Below are positions 33,278 through 42,137 of a DNA stretch of 64,000 bases, one piece after another (the stretch's first letter is position 1; each line of letters starts with the position of its first letter). This stretch comes from Acidimicrobiales bacterium. GTDB taxonomy: Bacteria; Actinomycetota; Acidimicrobiia; Acidimicrobiales; Iamiaceae. The position numbers were made by a program, and so were the translations under genes. Below the pieces are notes generated by a model. It saw only the letters and a list, made by a program, of their open reading frames with translations. It was not told the origin of the DNA and searched no databases. The stretch is from assembly GCA_035630295.1 (NCBI GenBank), contig DASQKY010000027.1, positions 1-64,000 of the forward strand. The letters run 5' to 3'.

Positions 33278-34480
33278 TTAGTTCGCTTCATGGGTAGTCG
33301 TCGGCTTGTTGTAAGGTTCGGTAGGAGTATAAAAAACGTAGGCTACAGCAGCCGAAGGCAGCACCCACTCAGCGGTGTATACGGTCCGGGACTGCGTCGT
33401 ACGTCGAGTACCCGAATCCAAGTCGGCGGGGCTCTTTGAAATACGAATGTTGCGAGTACGCACCGTTTCAACAGCGACAGCGTCAAGCTTAGAATCCGTA
33501 ACGTCACAAGAAACTTCGAAACCTTGGCTGAGAGCACGCGGCTCTACGTGAACGTAGCTCGCTTCCTTCGGCGCCGGTAAACGAATTTTGGTTTCAACTA
33601 GAAATCTCTTACCGGACTGCGGACTGTACCTACCCGTCCATCGGACGCTGTCTGAACTCACATGAGTTTCATCCAGCTTAATATCCTCTAACGGCACGCC
33701 ATTTACGGCGACGCTTTCTACCACAAAGGCCTTAAGTACTGTCTTAGGGTCCTCGTCAGGGGCGAGCCAGTACCTCCAGGTAAACACCTCTGGGCCATAG
33801 GTGAATTTATCGGTATCTTCCGATCTAAAGACTTGAAACACAAACTCAAATAGCTCGTTGGGAGCCGAATGGCGAGTTAAGGACTGCTCGAATAGCGCAT
33901 GGGGTGGATTGAGCTTGTCCCTGGCGAAATACGTGGCCCTATAGCCACTAAGTATCGGCTGACCAGACAGTTGAGCCGCCGTCGAGGCCGCGAGCTCCTC
34001 AGCGTCTTGATTCAAGTGCGCGAGTATGATCTTCTTTAAGAGCACCTCACGATCTTCTTGGTTGAGAATTTCATCAATAAAGCGCTTATCGCCCGCGACA
34101 AGCGACACGGTATCTGACGCTACCCTGTGCCCAATACCATCTGCCGTGCGGCTGAAGAGACGATTGGCCGCCTGCTCGGCCGCCTGTCTGTTAAAGAACT
34201 CGTACACAATCCCGACGGCACCTAAGGCGAATAGACTTAGCCCTATATCTCTACGAGCATTGTTCCATCGTTGATCAGACTCAGTCGTGTACGTTAGCCC
34301 ACTGTCCTTGCTCCTTAATTCTAGACCGTCCTCGCTGCCCCAACCCCAGATAAAGAGCAACACACCGACAAAGGAGATGGCTAGAGCCGCAACCAACAGT
34401 CGGAGATCGCGGATCTTGGCCGCAATGTCTGCCGTGCCCTCATCCGATCCGCTTGCGCTCCGTCCCTCCCGATCAGACAT
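33278..34480 (-). CDS. Two-TM membrane protein of unknown function
   Basis: A 400-residue protein from ATG 34480, one base after the stop of a small Gly-rich ORF. There are two hydrophobic segments (~25-45 LRLLVAALAISFVGVLLFI and ~80-98 IGLSLFALGAVGIVYEFF), then an amphipathic region and a ~300-residue soluble domain (YRATYFARDKLNPPHALFEQ, VFTWRYWLAPDEDP). The soluble part is cytosolic if both segments span. No family is recognised. Low GC. Confidence 0.65.
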   Translation of the reverse strand: MSDREGRSASGSDEGTADIAAKIRDLRLLVAALAISFVGVLLFIWGWGSEDGLELRSKDSGLTYTTESDQRWNNARRDIGLSLFALGAVGIVYEFFNRQAAEQAANRLFSRTADGIGHRVASDTVSLVAGDKRFIDEILNQEDREVLLKKIILAHLNQDAEELAASTAAQLSGQPILSGYRATYFARDKLNPPHALFEQSLTRHSAPNELFEFVFQVFRSEDTDKFTYGPEVFTWRYWLAPDEDPKTVLKAFVVESVAVNGVPLEDIKLDETHVSSDSVRWTGRYSPQSGKRFLVETKIRLPAPKEASYVHVEPRALSQGFEVSCDVTDSKLDAVAVETVRTRNIRISKSPADLDSGTRRTTQSRTVYTAEWVLPSAAVAYVFYTPTEPYNKPTTTHEAN

Positions 34481-34481
34481 G

Positions 34482-34640
34482 CTAGTGACCGCCCCCTCCG
34501 CCACCACCGCCCCCGCGCCGCCCAAAGCGCATCCGTCTGAGCTTGTCATCAGGGATGCCGCCTCCGATACCTCCAACCGGTGACTTCGAGGTGTCGGCTA
34601 CAGGGACTTCGGCTCGGTGTACTACAGACTCAGTTGCCAT
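34482..34640 (-). CDS. 52-residue small protein with poly-Gly tail
   Basis: The start is ATG 34640 with GGAAGG 3-4 nt upstream. The N-terminus is ordinary (MATESVVHRAEVP). The C-terminus is basic, RRMRFGRR followed by nine Gly and His. The stop is one base before the ATG of the two-TM protein, so the pair is translationally coupled. It may be a partner of that membrane protein. No family is recognised. Confidence 0.5.
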   Translation of the reverse strand: MATESVVHRAEVPVADTSKSPVGGIGGGIPDDKLRRMRFGRRGGGGGGGGGH

Positions 34641-34805
34641 CGACCTTCCACCCTAGACTGCAGGGCCGTCCTGGAGGTGACGACGGCGTTCTTGCGCTAT
34701 CGGCTCCGGCGACCGGATCGGTAGTAGTGATGATGTGGCGCCCTGAGTAGATCGCGAGTCGACACCGCATCTTCTGAAAGCTAAAAGGCAGGTCGCAGCA
34801 AGGAT

Positions 34806-35975
34806 TCAACTTCGCACGCCCCAATCCTCATACAAACCACTCTCCCGCACCATCCCCACCGCCTCCGCCGGCAGCCGATACCAGTCCGCCACCCGCTTCC
34901 AGTCGTCATCGACCAAGGCGCAGAAGTCATTGCAGGCCGCCACCATGGCGTGCAGCTGGCAACCTCGATCGACGCCTGCATGGTGTCGGTGGGTTGGGTA
35001 GGGCTCCTGCTCCACCTCAGCCTCGGTTCGCCAGATGCAGCGGCACTGGGCCGCCCACTCGTGCCACTCGGCTTCAGTCGCCTTGCCGATCCGGTCCGTC
35101 TCAAGCAGCACCCGGAAGGGATGCAGTTCACCCCCGGCCTGCTCGTAGAGCCCCCGCAGGTAGGAATCGTCCCGTTCGTTGTTGGGGCTGTGCCAGCCGA
35201 TCCGGTACACCGCGTCGGCCAGCTCCTGCTCGGCCCGAGCATCGGACAGCAGCCACATGCCCCCGAAGCGCTGCAGGTGCCGCTGCACCCCGACCAGGTA
35301 GCAGGTGAAGTGCCAGAGCGCCGTAGTCAGATAGCCGGCCGCCTGGTTCTCCTGGCTGTAGCCGAGATCGCCTGGGCCGTCGGTGCCTGGAACCCGGTCG
35401 TACGGCCGCCCCTCCTCGATGAGGGTGAAGCGGTAGGCGTTGAGATCGCCGGCCAGTCCCGTGATCGGGGTCCAGACCCGGTAGTAGGCCTCGAAACGCT
35501 CCAGCCAGGAGACGGCCAGCCGGCTGGTGGTGGGCAGGCGCCGCTCCAGGTTGAGGTGGGCCATCCGCTGCTGGTGCTGATGGGCCCGTCGCAGCAATGC
35601 GTCGGCCAGCTGGGTCAGGATCAGCTCTTGGGGGTCACGGCGGAAGCGAGCCTCGCTCAGCCCCCAGCGTTCGGCCGCCTCTCGCCGCAGCTGCGTGGGA
35701 CTGTCTGCTCGGGTGCCGGGCTCCAGCCCGAAGATGAGCAAGGCGCATTCGCCGAGGCGTCCGCCGCCCAACTCATCGAGTCCGCGTCGGATGACCTCCT
35801 CGATGAGCGGCGCTTCGACCACCTGGTCGGGATCGGCCTCGCCACAGGCCCGTGCCAGACGGGTGAGGGCTGGGAGGTCGAGCAGGCGTAGGCGCACGAT
35901 GCCCTCGCGGCGGATCAGGGCCAGCTCGCCCTTGAGGTCGCCGAACGTCGGCGGCGCCACACTCCCACTCCCCAT
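34806..35975 (-). CDS. Conserved hypothetical protein of actinobacterial mobile elements
   Basis: A 389-residue protein from ATG 35975. The N-terminal ~40 residues FGDLKGELALIRREGIVRLRLLDLPALTRLARACG form a recurrent N-terminal module in actinobacterial proteins of variable C-terminus. Then come EEVIRRGLDELGGGRLGECALLIFGLEPGT and a helical body with many aromatic residues (HLNLERRLP, WLLSDARAEQEL). No catalytic motif is recognised. It is the last minus-strand cargo gene before the transfer module. Confidence 0.6.
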   Translation of the reverse strand: MGSGSVAPPTFGDLKGELALIRREGIVRLRLLDLPALTRLARACGEADPDQVVEAPLIEEVIRRGLDELGGGRLGECALLIFGLEPGTRADSPTQLRREAAERWGLSEARFRRDPQELILTQLADALLRRAHQHQQRMAHLNLERRLPTTSRLAVSWLERFEAYYRVWTPITGLAGDLNAYRFTLIEEGRPYDRVPGTDGPGDLGYSQENQAAGYLTTALWHFTCYLVGVQRHLQRFGGMWLLSDARAEQELADAVYRIGWHSPNNERDDSYLRGLYEQAGGELHPFRVLLETDRIGKATEAEWHEWAAQCRCIWRTEAEVEQEPYPTHRHHAGVDRGCQLHAMVAACNDFCALVDDDWKRVADWYRLPAEAVGMVRESGLYEDWGVRS

Positions 35976-36092
35976 AAGCGTGACAGTTGACCACATCTCG
36001 ACCAGCTGTGCGACCAACCCTCCGACCAAGCCCCTTGATCCGATGCCCTCAAGCGCCGGCAGACAGCCTGCCGGTGAGCTTGAAGGAGCACG

Positions 36093-36449
36093 ATGTCGAG
36101 CCTCATCCCCGCCTCGGGCGGGATACCCAACCCGCTGGAGGGCCGCAGCCGTCGGGCGCTAGGCCGCCAGCTTGACCGCCTGGATGTCCGCAGGGACCTG
36201 GCCCAGGCGCAGCTTGAGCACCAGGCCCAGCTGCAGGCGGCCAAGACCCAAGCGCTGGGCTACATCGGCAACCAGGCCATGCAGACGGTCACCTTGGTGT
36301 CGCAGCTGGAGGGCCAGCTCGGGCAGCTCTGCCCTCTGGCGGTCAGCCGGCTCCAAGGCATCGCCGACATGACGGCCCTGTCCATTGCCGACGTGGTGGC
36401 CAGCTCTCCCAAGCGTCTGGAAGGGGGGCGGGCATGTTCATCGTCGTGA
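36093..36449 (+). CDS. Small helical protein of the transfer module
   Basis: A 118-residue protein with AAGGAG 4 nt before the ATG. Helical and Gln/Ala/Leu-rich (LDRLDVRRDLAQAQLEHQAQLQ), ending in a short loop. It overlaps the next gene by 16 nt. It is the first of a tightly packed plus-strand series. Confidence 0.6.
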   Translation: MSSLIPASGGIPNPLEGRSRRALGRQLDRLDVRRDLAQAQLEHQAQLQAAKTQALGYIGNQAMQTVTLVSQLEGQLGQLCPLAVSRLQGIADMTALSIADVVASSPKRLEGGRACSSS

Positions 36450-36643
36450 CCATCCTGGCGACGGCGCTCGTCTTCGCCTTGGCGGTGCTGCTCGGTGTCC
36501 GGCTGCTGCTGCCGGTGGTGAATGAAGCCAATGAGGAAGCCCGCATCCAGCGGGAGACTCAGGCGGCCTCCTGGCGCATCCACCAGTCCGCCACGCAGGC
36601 CTTCGGCGACATGCTTGAGGCAGCAAGGCAGCCGGAGCCGTGA
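36434..36643 (+). CDS. Small membrane protein of the transfer module
   Basis: A 69-residue protein: N-terminal TM segment (FIVVTILATALVFALAVLLGVRLLLPVV, ~2-29) and an amphipathic charged helix (NEANEEARIQRETQAASWRI). It overlaps genes on both sides. It could be part of the mating channel. Confidence 0.6.
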   Translation: MFIVVTILATALVFALAVLLGVRLLLPVVNEANEEARIQRETQAASWRIHQSATQAFGDMLEAARQPEP

Positions 36644-36822
36644 ACGGTCCGCCCGCCGGTTCACTGCTGAGCCGAGCCTGGGCTTGGACGCTGAGCCTGC
36701 TCTGTCTGGCCCTGCTGGCGAACTGGATCTGGGTGCTCCTCCGGCCCCTCCTACCTCTGGTGATCGCCGTTGGAGCGGTCCTCGCGCTCGGTCGGTTGTG
36801 GCGCGCCCGACAGGAGTGGTGA
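36640..36822 (+). CDS. Small two-TM membrane protein of the transfer module
   Basis: A 60-residue protein starting at GTG within a GTGA overlap with the previous stop. Hydrophobic segments at ~10-28 and ~30-50 are followed by a basic end (RLWRARQEW). No family is recognised. Confidence 0.55.
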   Translation: MNGPPAGSLLSRAWAWTLSLLCLALLANWIWVLLRPLLPLVIAVGAVLALGRLWRARQEW

Positions 36823-37013
36823 GCGATCGGTAGGGCAGGCCTTGCTCGTCTTCATCTAATCCCACCTCTGTTCTCCGCTGTTGTTATTGCCACAACGATG
36901 TATTCGCAGATCGGAGCCTTAATAAGACAATAGTTCGCATGCATTTCGTGCATGGGGCAGCCCTCAGGGGCGGCACAGGTAACAAAAATTTAACTCATTG
37001 AAAGGGGCTGGAT
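36823..37013. promoter_or_regulatory. AT-rich intergenic region upstream of the transfer operon
   Basis: A 190-bp gap, strikingly AT-rich for this genome (TTAATAAGACAATAG, AAAAATTTAACTC). It holds an inverted repeat CATGCA-TTTCG-TGCATG (36938-36954) and a GCAGCCC/GGGGCGGC dyad shortly after. It supplies the promoter for the operon 37014-42042 and is the best candidate for oriT or a replication origin in this element. Confidence 0.4.
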
Positions 37014-37217
37014 ATGAGTAGAACGTACAAAGACATGAAGATCCGGGTGGTCGGCAAGCGCCGCGAGCAGCCGGACGCTCGCAAGCTGGCTCGGGTCGTG
37101 ATCGAGCTGGCTGAGGCCAAGGCCGAGATCAAGAGCGAGGTGGAGCCAGGTGAGCGCGGCGACCGCGCTGATCGCGCCAAGCGCGGCGAACCGCGGACCC
37201 GCGGGGACGCGGTGTGA
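37014..37217 (+). CDS. Small basic protein preceding the transfer ATPase
   Basis: A 67-residue protein with AAAGGGG 8-9 nt upstream of the ATG. Its highly charged helix (ARKLARVVIELAEAKAEIKSEV) ends in a GTGA overlap with the ATPase gene. It may bind DNA or act as an accessory subunit. No family is recognised. Confidence 0.55.
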   Translation: MSRTYKDMKIRVVGKRREQPDARKLARVVIELAEAKAEIKSEVEPGERGDRADRAKRGEPRTRGDAV

Positions 37218-39385
37218 CCGCGCTGCTGAGCGCACCCCTAATCTGGTCCCAACTGACCTGGCCACGAGAGGTCGACGAAGTCGATCTGCACGCGGGGCTC
37301 CGTCAGATCGCCGGTAGCCGAGAGGTGCCGCTGGTGCTGCGAGCCGAAGGCGCTCACGGTGAAGTTCGGCACCTCATCGGTGGTCGCACCAAGCGGCCGG
37401 ATCAGCTGTTGGTCCAGCATCTGAGCGGGGTGCGAACCGAACCGGCAGAACCACAGGAGGTCGGACAACAGGCCGTGGTGCTCGGCTTGCGCTTCTCCAC
37501 TCGGCGGCGGGCTATCCGTAGTGACACCACTGAGTCCGGGGCCGCCAGCCTCGTTGCTGCTCTGGCCGGTACTCAGCGAGATGAGCGGCTCATTCTGGAG
37601 TGGGCCCTGCTGGCCTCGTTGGTCGGGGTGGCTGTGCCGAACCGACTCGATGGTGTCGGTCCAGATAGCTGGGGTCGAGCTCTGCTGGTGGCACCCCTCT
37701 GGGCGCCTGGCCGGGCAGATCCCGAAGTCCGTCGGGCCTTGGCGCTCAAGCGAGCCGAGGCCGGTTGGCGCACGGTGGGTCGTCTGGCCGTGGTAGCTGG
37801 CTCGACCAAACGACAGCGTTCTCTCCTGACCGGGGTGCTGAGTGCCCTGCGAGCGCTGGAGAGTCCCGGGCTCCAGCTAGTCGTCCGTCGCATCCGCCCC
37901 AGCAGCCTCGGTACGGCCGGCGTACTGACCGGTCGGCCGGCAGCGCTGTCGCTGACGGAGGTCCCGGCCTTGGCCGGCTGGCCAATTGGGGATCTGCGCC
38001 GCTTGCCGGTCCGGCGCCAGAGCAGCCGCCTGCTGCCGGCCCACCCGGCGATGCCCCACTACAAGGAGCGAGCCAACCAACGCCTCGTGGGAGTTGGCCA
38101 GCGGGGCAATGCCGACCGGGCCCTGGTGCTCAGCGTGCAGGACGCCCTACGGCATCTGCATGTCATCGGGCCGACGGGAGCGGGCAAGTCGACGCTGCTA
38201 CTTGGGCTCATCTACGCCGACATGACAGCCGGCCACAGCCTGGTGGTGTTCGACCCCAAGGGAGATCTGGTCACGGACGTGCTGGCCCGAGTGCCTGACG
38301 AGAGACGAGGCGATGTGGTGGTGCTCGACCCGAGCGACCATGCGCCGGTCGGTCTCAACCCGCTGGCCAGTGGGGGCGATCCCGAACTGGTAGCGGACGG
38401 GCTGCTGGGCACCCTGCACGAGCTGTTCGCCAGCGCCTGGGGACCACGCACCCAAGACATCCTGCACGCCTGCCTGCTGACCCTGGCCGGGCGAGACGAT
38501 GCCTCACTGGCTCTCATCCCGCTGCTGCTGACCAACCTGGGATATCGGGCGAGGGTCATCCGAGGGCTCGATGACCCGCTGGGCGTCGGGGGCTTCTGGG
38601 CGCAGTTCGAGCGACAATCCGAGGCCGAACGGCTGGCGGCTATCGGGCCGGTCAGCAACAAGCTGCGGCAGATCCTCAATCGCTCGGCCTTCCGGGCCGT
38701 GGTCGGTCAACTCCAACCCCGCTTCGATCTGGCCGAGGTCTTTCACCAACCCCGCATTGTCGTCGTCAACCTGGCTAAGGGACTGCTCGGGCCTGAGGGC
38801 TCGGCTCTGTTCGGTGCGCTGGTCTGGGCCCGTCTCTGGCAGGCAGCGCAGACCCAGGTTCAGGTAGCCGCTGAGCGGCGGCGCCCGGTGCTGGTCTACG
38901 CCGACGAGTTCCAGGAGTACCTGCGTCTGCCGGTCAGCTTCACCGACATGCTGGTTCAGGCTCGGGGCCTCGGTGTTGGCCTGACGCTCGCCCACCAGCA
39001 CCTTGGTCAACTCGGTACGGAGGTCCGAGACACCGTGCTGGCCAACGCCGGCTCCCGAGTGTCCTTCCAGCTGTTGGCCGGTGACGCCGCTGTGCTCACC
39101 AAAGCCAGCCCGGACTTGGACGCCGAAGACCTGACCAGCCTGGGTAACTACGAGGTCTACGCCTCGCTCCGAGCAGGCGGCACGGCCACCGGCTGGATGT
39201 CGGGCCGCACCCGGCTACCGCCACCTGCTTCCGCCGATCCACTTCAGCTGCGCCGAGACAGCGCCGAGCGTTACGGCGTCCCGAGGCAGGAGACGGAAGC
39301 AGCCCTACGAGCCTTGCTCGACGAGCCAACCGGTGCTGAGAGGGCCCCCGTCGGCGCCAAACGGCGCCCGAGGTCCGAAAAATGA
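37214..39385 (+). CDS. VirD4/TraG-HerA-type conjugative DNA-transfer ATPase
   Basis: A 723-residue protein starting at GTG in an overlap. Residues ~1-290 form a variable N-domain without obvious TM segments. The ATPase domain has Walker A GPTGAGKST (319-327), VVFDPKGDL (~345), Walker B LVYADE (560-565) and a sensor-like HQHLGQL motif (~600). It matches the type IV secretory coupling protein group that handles DNA during conjugation. Membrane contact is probably through the small TM proteins encoded upstream. It lies in an operon with the replication-relaxation, methyltransferase and ArdA genes. Confidence 0.85.
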   Translation: MTALLSAPLIWSQLTWPREVDEVDLHAGLRQIAGSREVPLVLRAEGAHGEVRHLIGGRTKRPDQLLVQHLSGVRTEPAEPQEVGQQAVVLGLRFSTRRRAIRSDTTESGAASLVAALAGTQRDERLILEWALLASLVGVAVPNRLDGVGPDSWGRALLVAPLWAPGRADPEVRRALALKRAEAGWRTVGRLAVVAGSTKRQRSLLTGVLSALRALESPGLQLVVRRIRPSSLGTAGVLTGRPAALSLTEVPALAGWPIGDLRRLPVRRQSSRLLPAHPAMPHYKERANQRLVGVGQRGNADRALVLSVQDALRHLHVIGPTGAGKSTLLLGLIYADMTAGHSLVVFDPKGDLVTDVLARVPDERRGDVVVLDPSDHAPVGLNPLASGGDPELVADGLLGTLHELFASAWGPRTQDILHACLLTLAGRDDASLALIPLLLTNLGYRARVIRGLDDPLGVGGFWAQFERQSEAERLAAIGPVSNKLRQILNRSAFRAVVGQLQPRFDLAEVFHQPRIVVVNLAKGLLGPEGSALFGALVWARLWQAAQTQVQVAAERRRPVLVYADEFQEYLRLPVSFTDMLVQARGLGVGLTLAHQHLGQLGTEVRDTVLANAGSRVSFQLLAGDAAVLTKASPDLDAEDLTSLGNYEVYASLRAGGTATGWMSGRTRLPPPASADPLQLRRDSAERYGVPRQETEAALRALLDEPTGAERAPVGAKRRPRSEK

Positions 39386-39530
39386 TGCTGCCGCCCTCCC
39401 TGCCGATCGCCCTACCGATCGTGTCATCCTCCTCATCTCCATCCCCCCTGGTCATCCCCCCATTCCTCCCCTCCAGCCGCGCTGACTGTCTGTGCGCTGT
39501 CACGGCGCACAGAGAAATTGGGGATGCCTG

Positions 39531-40340
39531 GTGAGCGGGCGGCTTTCGGCCCAGGCGCTGAGTGAGTTGGCTCTGACGCTCAGTGAGCGTGATCGCCGCG
39601 TGCTCGAGCTGGCCTATGAGCTTCGACTGGTGTGCGCTCGCCACGTCGAGGGCCTCATCTTCACCGACGGCTCACCCCTGACCCAGGCCCGACGGACCAG
39701 ATTGGCACTGGCTCGGCTGACGAATCTTGGTGTGCTGGCCCGTCTGGAGCGGCGCATCGGTGGGGTACGGGCCGGATCCAGCGGCTACGTCTACCGACTC
39801 AGCTATGCCGGCCGCCGGTTGCTCGGCCTCAGATCCGAGGCGGGTTGGCGAGAGCCCGGCCTGGCCTACGTCGACCACACGCTGGCCGCCGCCGATCTTC
39901 ACCTGCGTCTGACCGCGGCCATCCCGACCGGTCAGCTTGAAGGCTTCGACCTGGAGCACGAACCCTCGGCCTGGCGACGCTTCACGGGCCTGGGCGGCGA
40001 CCAGCAGTGGCTCAAGCCAGATCTGTTCGCCCGGATCCTGACGGCCGACTTCGAACTGTTCTGGTTCGTGGAAATCGACCGCGGCACCGAGGGCACTATC
40101 AGCATCCGCACCAAGGCCGAGCAGTACCTGGCCTACTGGCGGACCGGGGCAGAACAAGGCCGGTTCGGTGTCTTCCCCAGGGTGGCTTGGGTGACCCCGG
40201 ATTCGCGGCGGGCCGAAGCCATCGAGCGCGCCGTTGCCGGCCTACCGCCGGCCGCCCAGGCCCTGATGGTCGCCACCACCGACCAGGCGGCCATCCACAC
40301 CCTCACTAACAGCAACCCACCGGAAGGAGGTGACTCATGA
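39531..40340 (+). CDS. Replication-relaxation family protein
   Basis: A 269-residue protein from GTG 39531. The N-terminal winged helix (SERDRRVLELAYELRLVCARHVEGLIF) precedes a nuclease-like core: KPDLFARIL, FWFVEIDRGTEGTISIRTKAEQYLAYW, i.e. D...ExD..TE...K. This is the Replic_Relax pattern, which in actinobacterial plasmids and ICEs substitutes for a relaxase or replication initiator. Its stop overlaps the methyltransferase start (ATGA). Confidence 0.82.
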   Translation: MSGRLSAQALSELALTLSERDRRVLELAYELRLVCARHVEGLIFTDGSPLTQARRTRLALARLTNLGVLARLERRIGGVRAGSSGYVYRLSYAGRRLLGLRSEAGWREPGLAYVDHTLAAADLHLRLTAAIPTGQLEGFDLEHEPSAWRRFTGLGGDQQWLKPDLFARILTADFELFWFVEIDRGTEGTISIRTKAEQYLAYWRTGAEQGRFGVFPRVAWVTPDSRRAEAIERAVAGLPPAAQALMVATTDQAAIHTLTNSNPPEGGDS

Positions 40341-41440
40341 AGAACAACCAAACACAGCGGCAGCGCTCTGGGCGTTGCCCCACGCACCGGAGCCATCGGG
40401 TTCCGGGCACTAACCATCGTCCCATCCTGCCGGACAGGCGGATCCTGGTAGGCGATGCACTCGCCGAGCTGCGGCGCTTGCCGACAGACTCCATCGACAC
40501 GGTGGTGACCTCACCGCCCTACTTCCTGCTGCGCAACTACGGCGTCGCGGGCCAGCTGGGGGCTGGGGCATCAGTCGAGCACTGGATAGCCGAGCTACGC
40601 GCCGTCCTAACCGAGGTGGGACGGGTACTGAAGCCGGAAGGGACGCTCTGGCTCAATCTCGGCGATACCTACTCTCGGACGCCTCGCCATGGCGCACCGG
40701 CCAAGAGCCTGCTGCTCGGTCCCGAGCGGCTGCTGGTGGGTCTCCTGGCCGATGGCTGGCGAGTCCGCAACAAGGTGGTGTGGGCGAAGACCAGTGCCAT
40801 GCCCTCCAGCGTCGGTGACCGCCTGTCTTCCAGGTGGGAACCCCTCTACCTACTCACCAGGTCTCACCGCTACTTCTTCGACCTCGATGCCATTCGGGAA
40901 CCGGCGCGCTCCCGGGCACGGCCAAGCCAGGGCACCGGCGGTCAGTTCCAGAGTGAGGCCAAGAAGCCGGATTGGGCCGGCCCTGGCGCCGGCAGTAACT
41001 CGGGTCTGGCGAAGATGCGGGCCCAGGGCCTGACCAGCCACCCGTTGGGCAAGAACCCCGGCGACGTCTGGTCACTGGCCACCGCTGGCTACCGCAGCGC
41101 CCACTTCGCCACCTTTCCAGAGGGCCTCGTCGAACGCCCCCTGCTGGCCACCTGTCCCGAACGGGTGTGCCGTAGGTGCGGCAGAGCCTGGCGACGAGCC
41201 AACGCCAGCAGGCGGCTCGGCTCGCTCGCCGTGCGAGGAGAGCTACGAAAGTCCTGCCCTTGCCCGAGCCGCAGCTGGCAACCCGGTTTGGTGCTTGACC
41301 CGTTCATGGGAGCTGGCACGGTCGGCGTGGTTGCCCAGAAGCTGCACCGCCGCTGGCTCGGCATCGAGCTGAACCCGGACTTCGCCCGTCTCGCTGAGGA
41401 GCGCATTCAGAGGACGGTGGCTACCGGAGGGTCAAGGTGA
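40337..41440 (+). CDS. Orphan site-specific DNA methyltransferase (beta class)
   Basis: A 367-residue protein. The catalytic motif TSPPY (SPPY at 59-62) comes before the AdoMet-binding DPFMGAGT near residue 320, the beta-class order. SPPY favours N4-cytosine but also occurs in N6-adenine enzymes. A zinc-ribbon insertion (CPERVCRRCGRAW...CPCPS) sits between them. No restriction endonuclease is adjacent, so it probably protects the element from host restriction, next to ArdA. Confidence 0.88.
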   Translation: MKNNQTQRQRSGRCPTHRSHRVPGTNHRPILPDRRILVGDALAELRRLPTDSIDTVVTSPPYFLLRNYGVAGQLGAGASVEHWIAELRAVLTEVGRVLKPEGTLWLNLGDTYSRTPRHGAPAKSLLLGPERLLVGLLADGWRVRNKVVWAKTSAMPSSVGDRLSSRWEPLYLLTRSHRYFFDLDAIREPARSRARPSQGTGGQFQSEAKKPDWAGPGAGSNSGLAKMRAQGLTSHPLGKNPGDVWSLATAGYRSAHFATFPEGLVERPLLATCPERVCRRCGRAWRRANASRRLGSLAVRGELRKSCPCPSRSWQPGLVLDPFMGAGTVGVVAQKLHRRWLGIELNPDFARLAEERIQRTVATGGSR

Positions 41441-42042
41441 CCGAGCCGGTCCCCGAAGCGGCCGCCGCCCCAACCGGCGAAACCGCACCCGCAGCCTCAC
41501 CTCGCATCTACGTCGCCAGCCTGAGTGACTACAACGCCGGCGTGCTCCATGGCACCTGGCTGGACGCCTCCGAGGATGTCGAAGCCATGCAGAGCGAGAT
41601 CGACGGGATGCTGGCGACTTCACCCACGACTCGGCGCCACGGTGACGTGGCTGAGGAGTGGGCCATCCATGACCACGAGGGGTGGGGCGGCATCCAGCTC
41701 AGCGAGTACGAGAGCTTGGAGATTATTGGCCGGCTGGCCGAGGGGTCGGCCGCCCACGGTCCGGCTTTCGCTGCCTGGGTGAGCTTGGTGGGCACCGAGC
41801 AGGGCAGCAGCGTCGAGGACTTCGAGGATCACTACCACGGTCAGTTCGACAGCCTGGAGGGCTACGGCGAGTCGATGCTGGATGAGATGGGCGTGAAGCT
41901 CGATGAGCTGCCCGGGGTCCCGGAAGGGCTGTGGCCCTACGTCAGTCTGGATGCTGCTGGGTGGGTGCGGGACATGCAGTGCGGTGGGGAGATCGCTGCT
42001 GTGGAAGGAGAGGGAGGTGTGTATGTGTTCTGGGGGATATAA
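41437..42042 (+). CDS. ardA: ArdA-family antirestriction protein
   Basis: A 201-residue protein starting at GTG in an overlap with the methyltransferase. The acidic sequence RIYVASLSDYNAGVLHGTW, EWAIHDHEGW, FEDHYHGQF and YVSLDAAGWVRDMQ is the ArdA DNA-mimic pattern, which inhibits type I restriction enzymes. It is the last gene of the transfer operon. Confidence 0.9.
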   Translation: MTEPVPEAAAAPTGETAPAASPRIYVASLSDYNAGVLHGTWLDASEDVEAMQSEIDGMLATSPTTRRHGDVAEEWAIHDHEGWGGIQLSEYESLEIIGRLAEGSAAHGPAFAAWVSLVGTEQGSSVEDFEDHYHGQFDSLEGYGESMLDEMGVKLDELPGVPEGLWPYVSLDAAGWVRDMQCGGEIAAVEGEGGVYVFWGI

Positions 42043-42137
42043 GGAGTTAGGACGCGTTGTGGAATCTACATTCCATATTCCAATACTCCAGCCCTGGCGC
42101 GATCATAGCCAATGACAAATATGAGAGGAGGTGCAAG

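Noticed and set aside
34649-34805. Possible small ORF between the two-TM unit and the 34806 gene
   Set aside because: No ribosome site, no protein-like composition; treated as non-coding.
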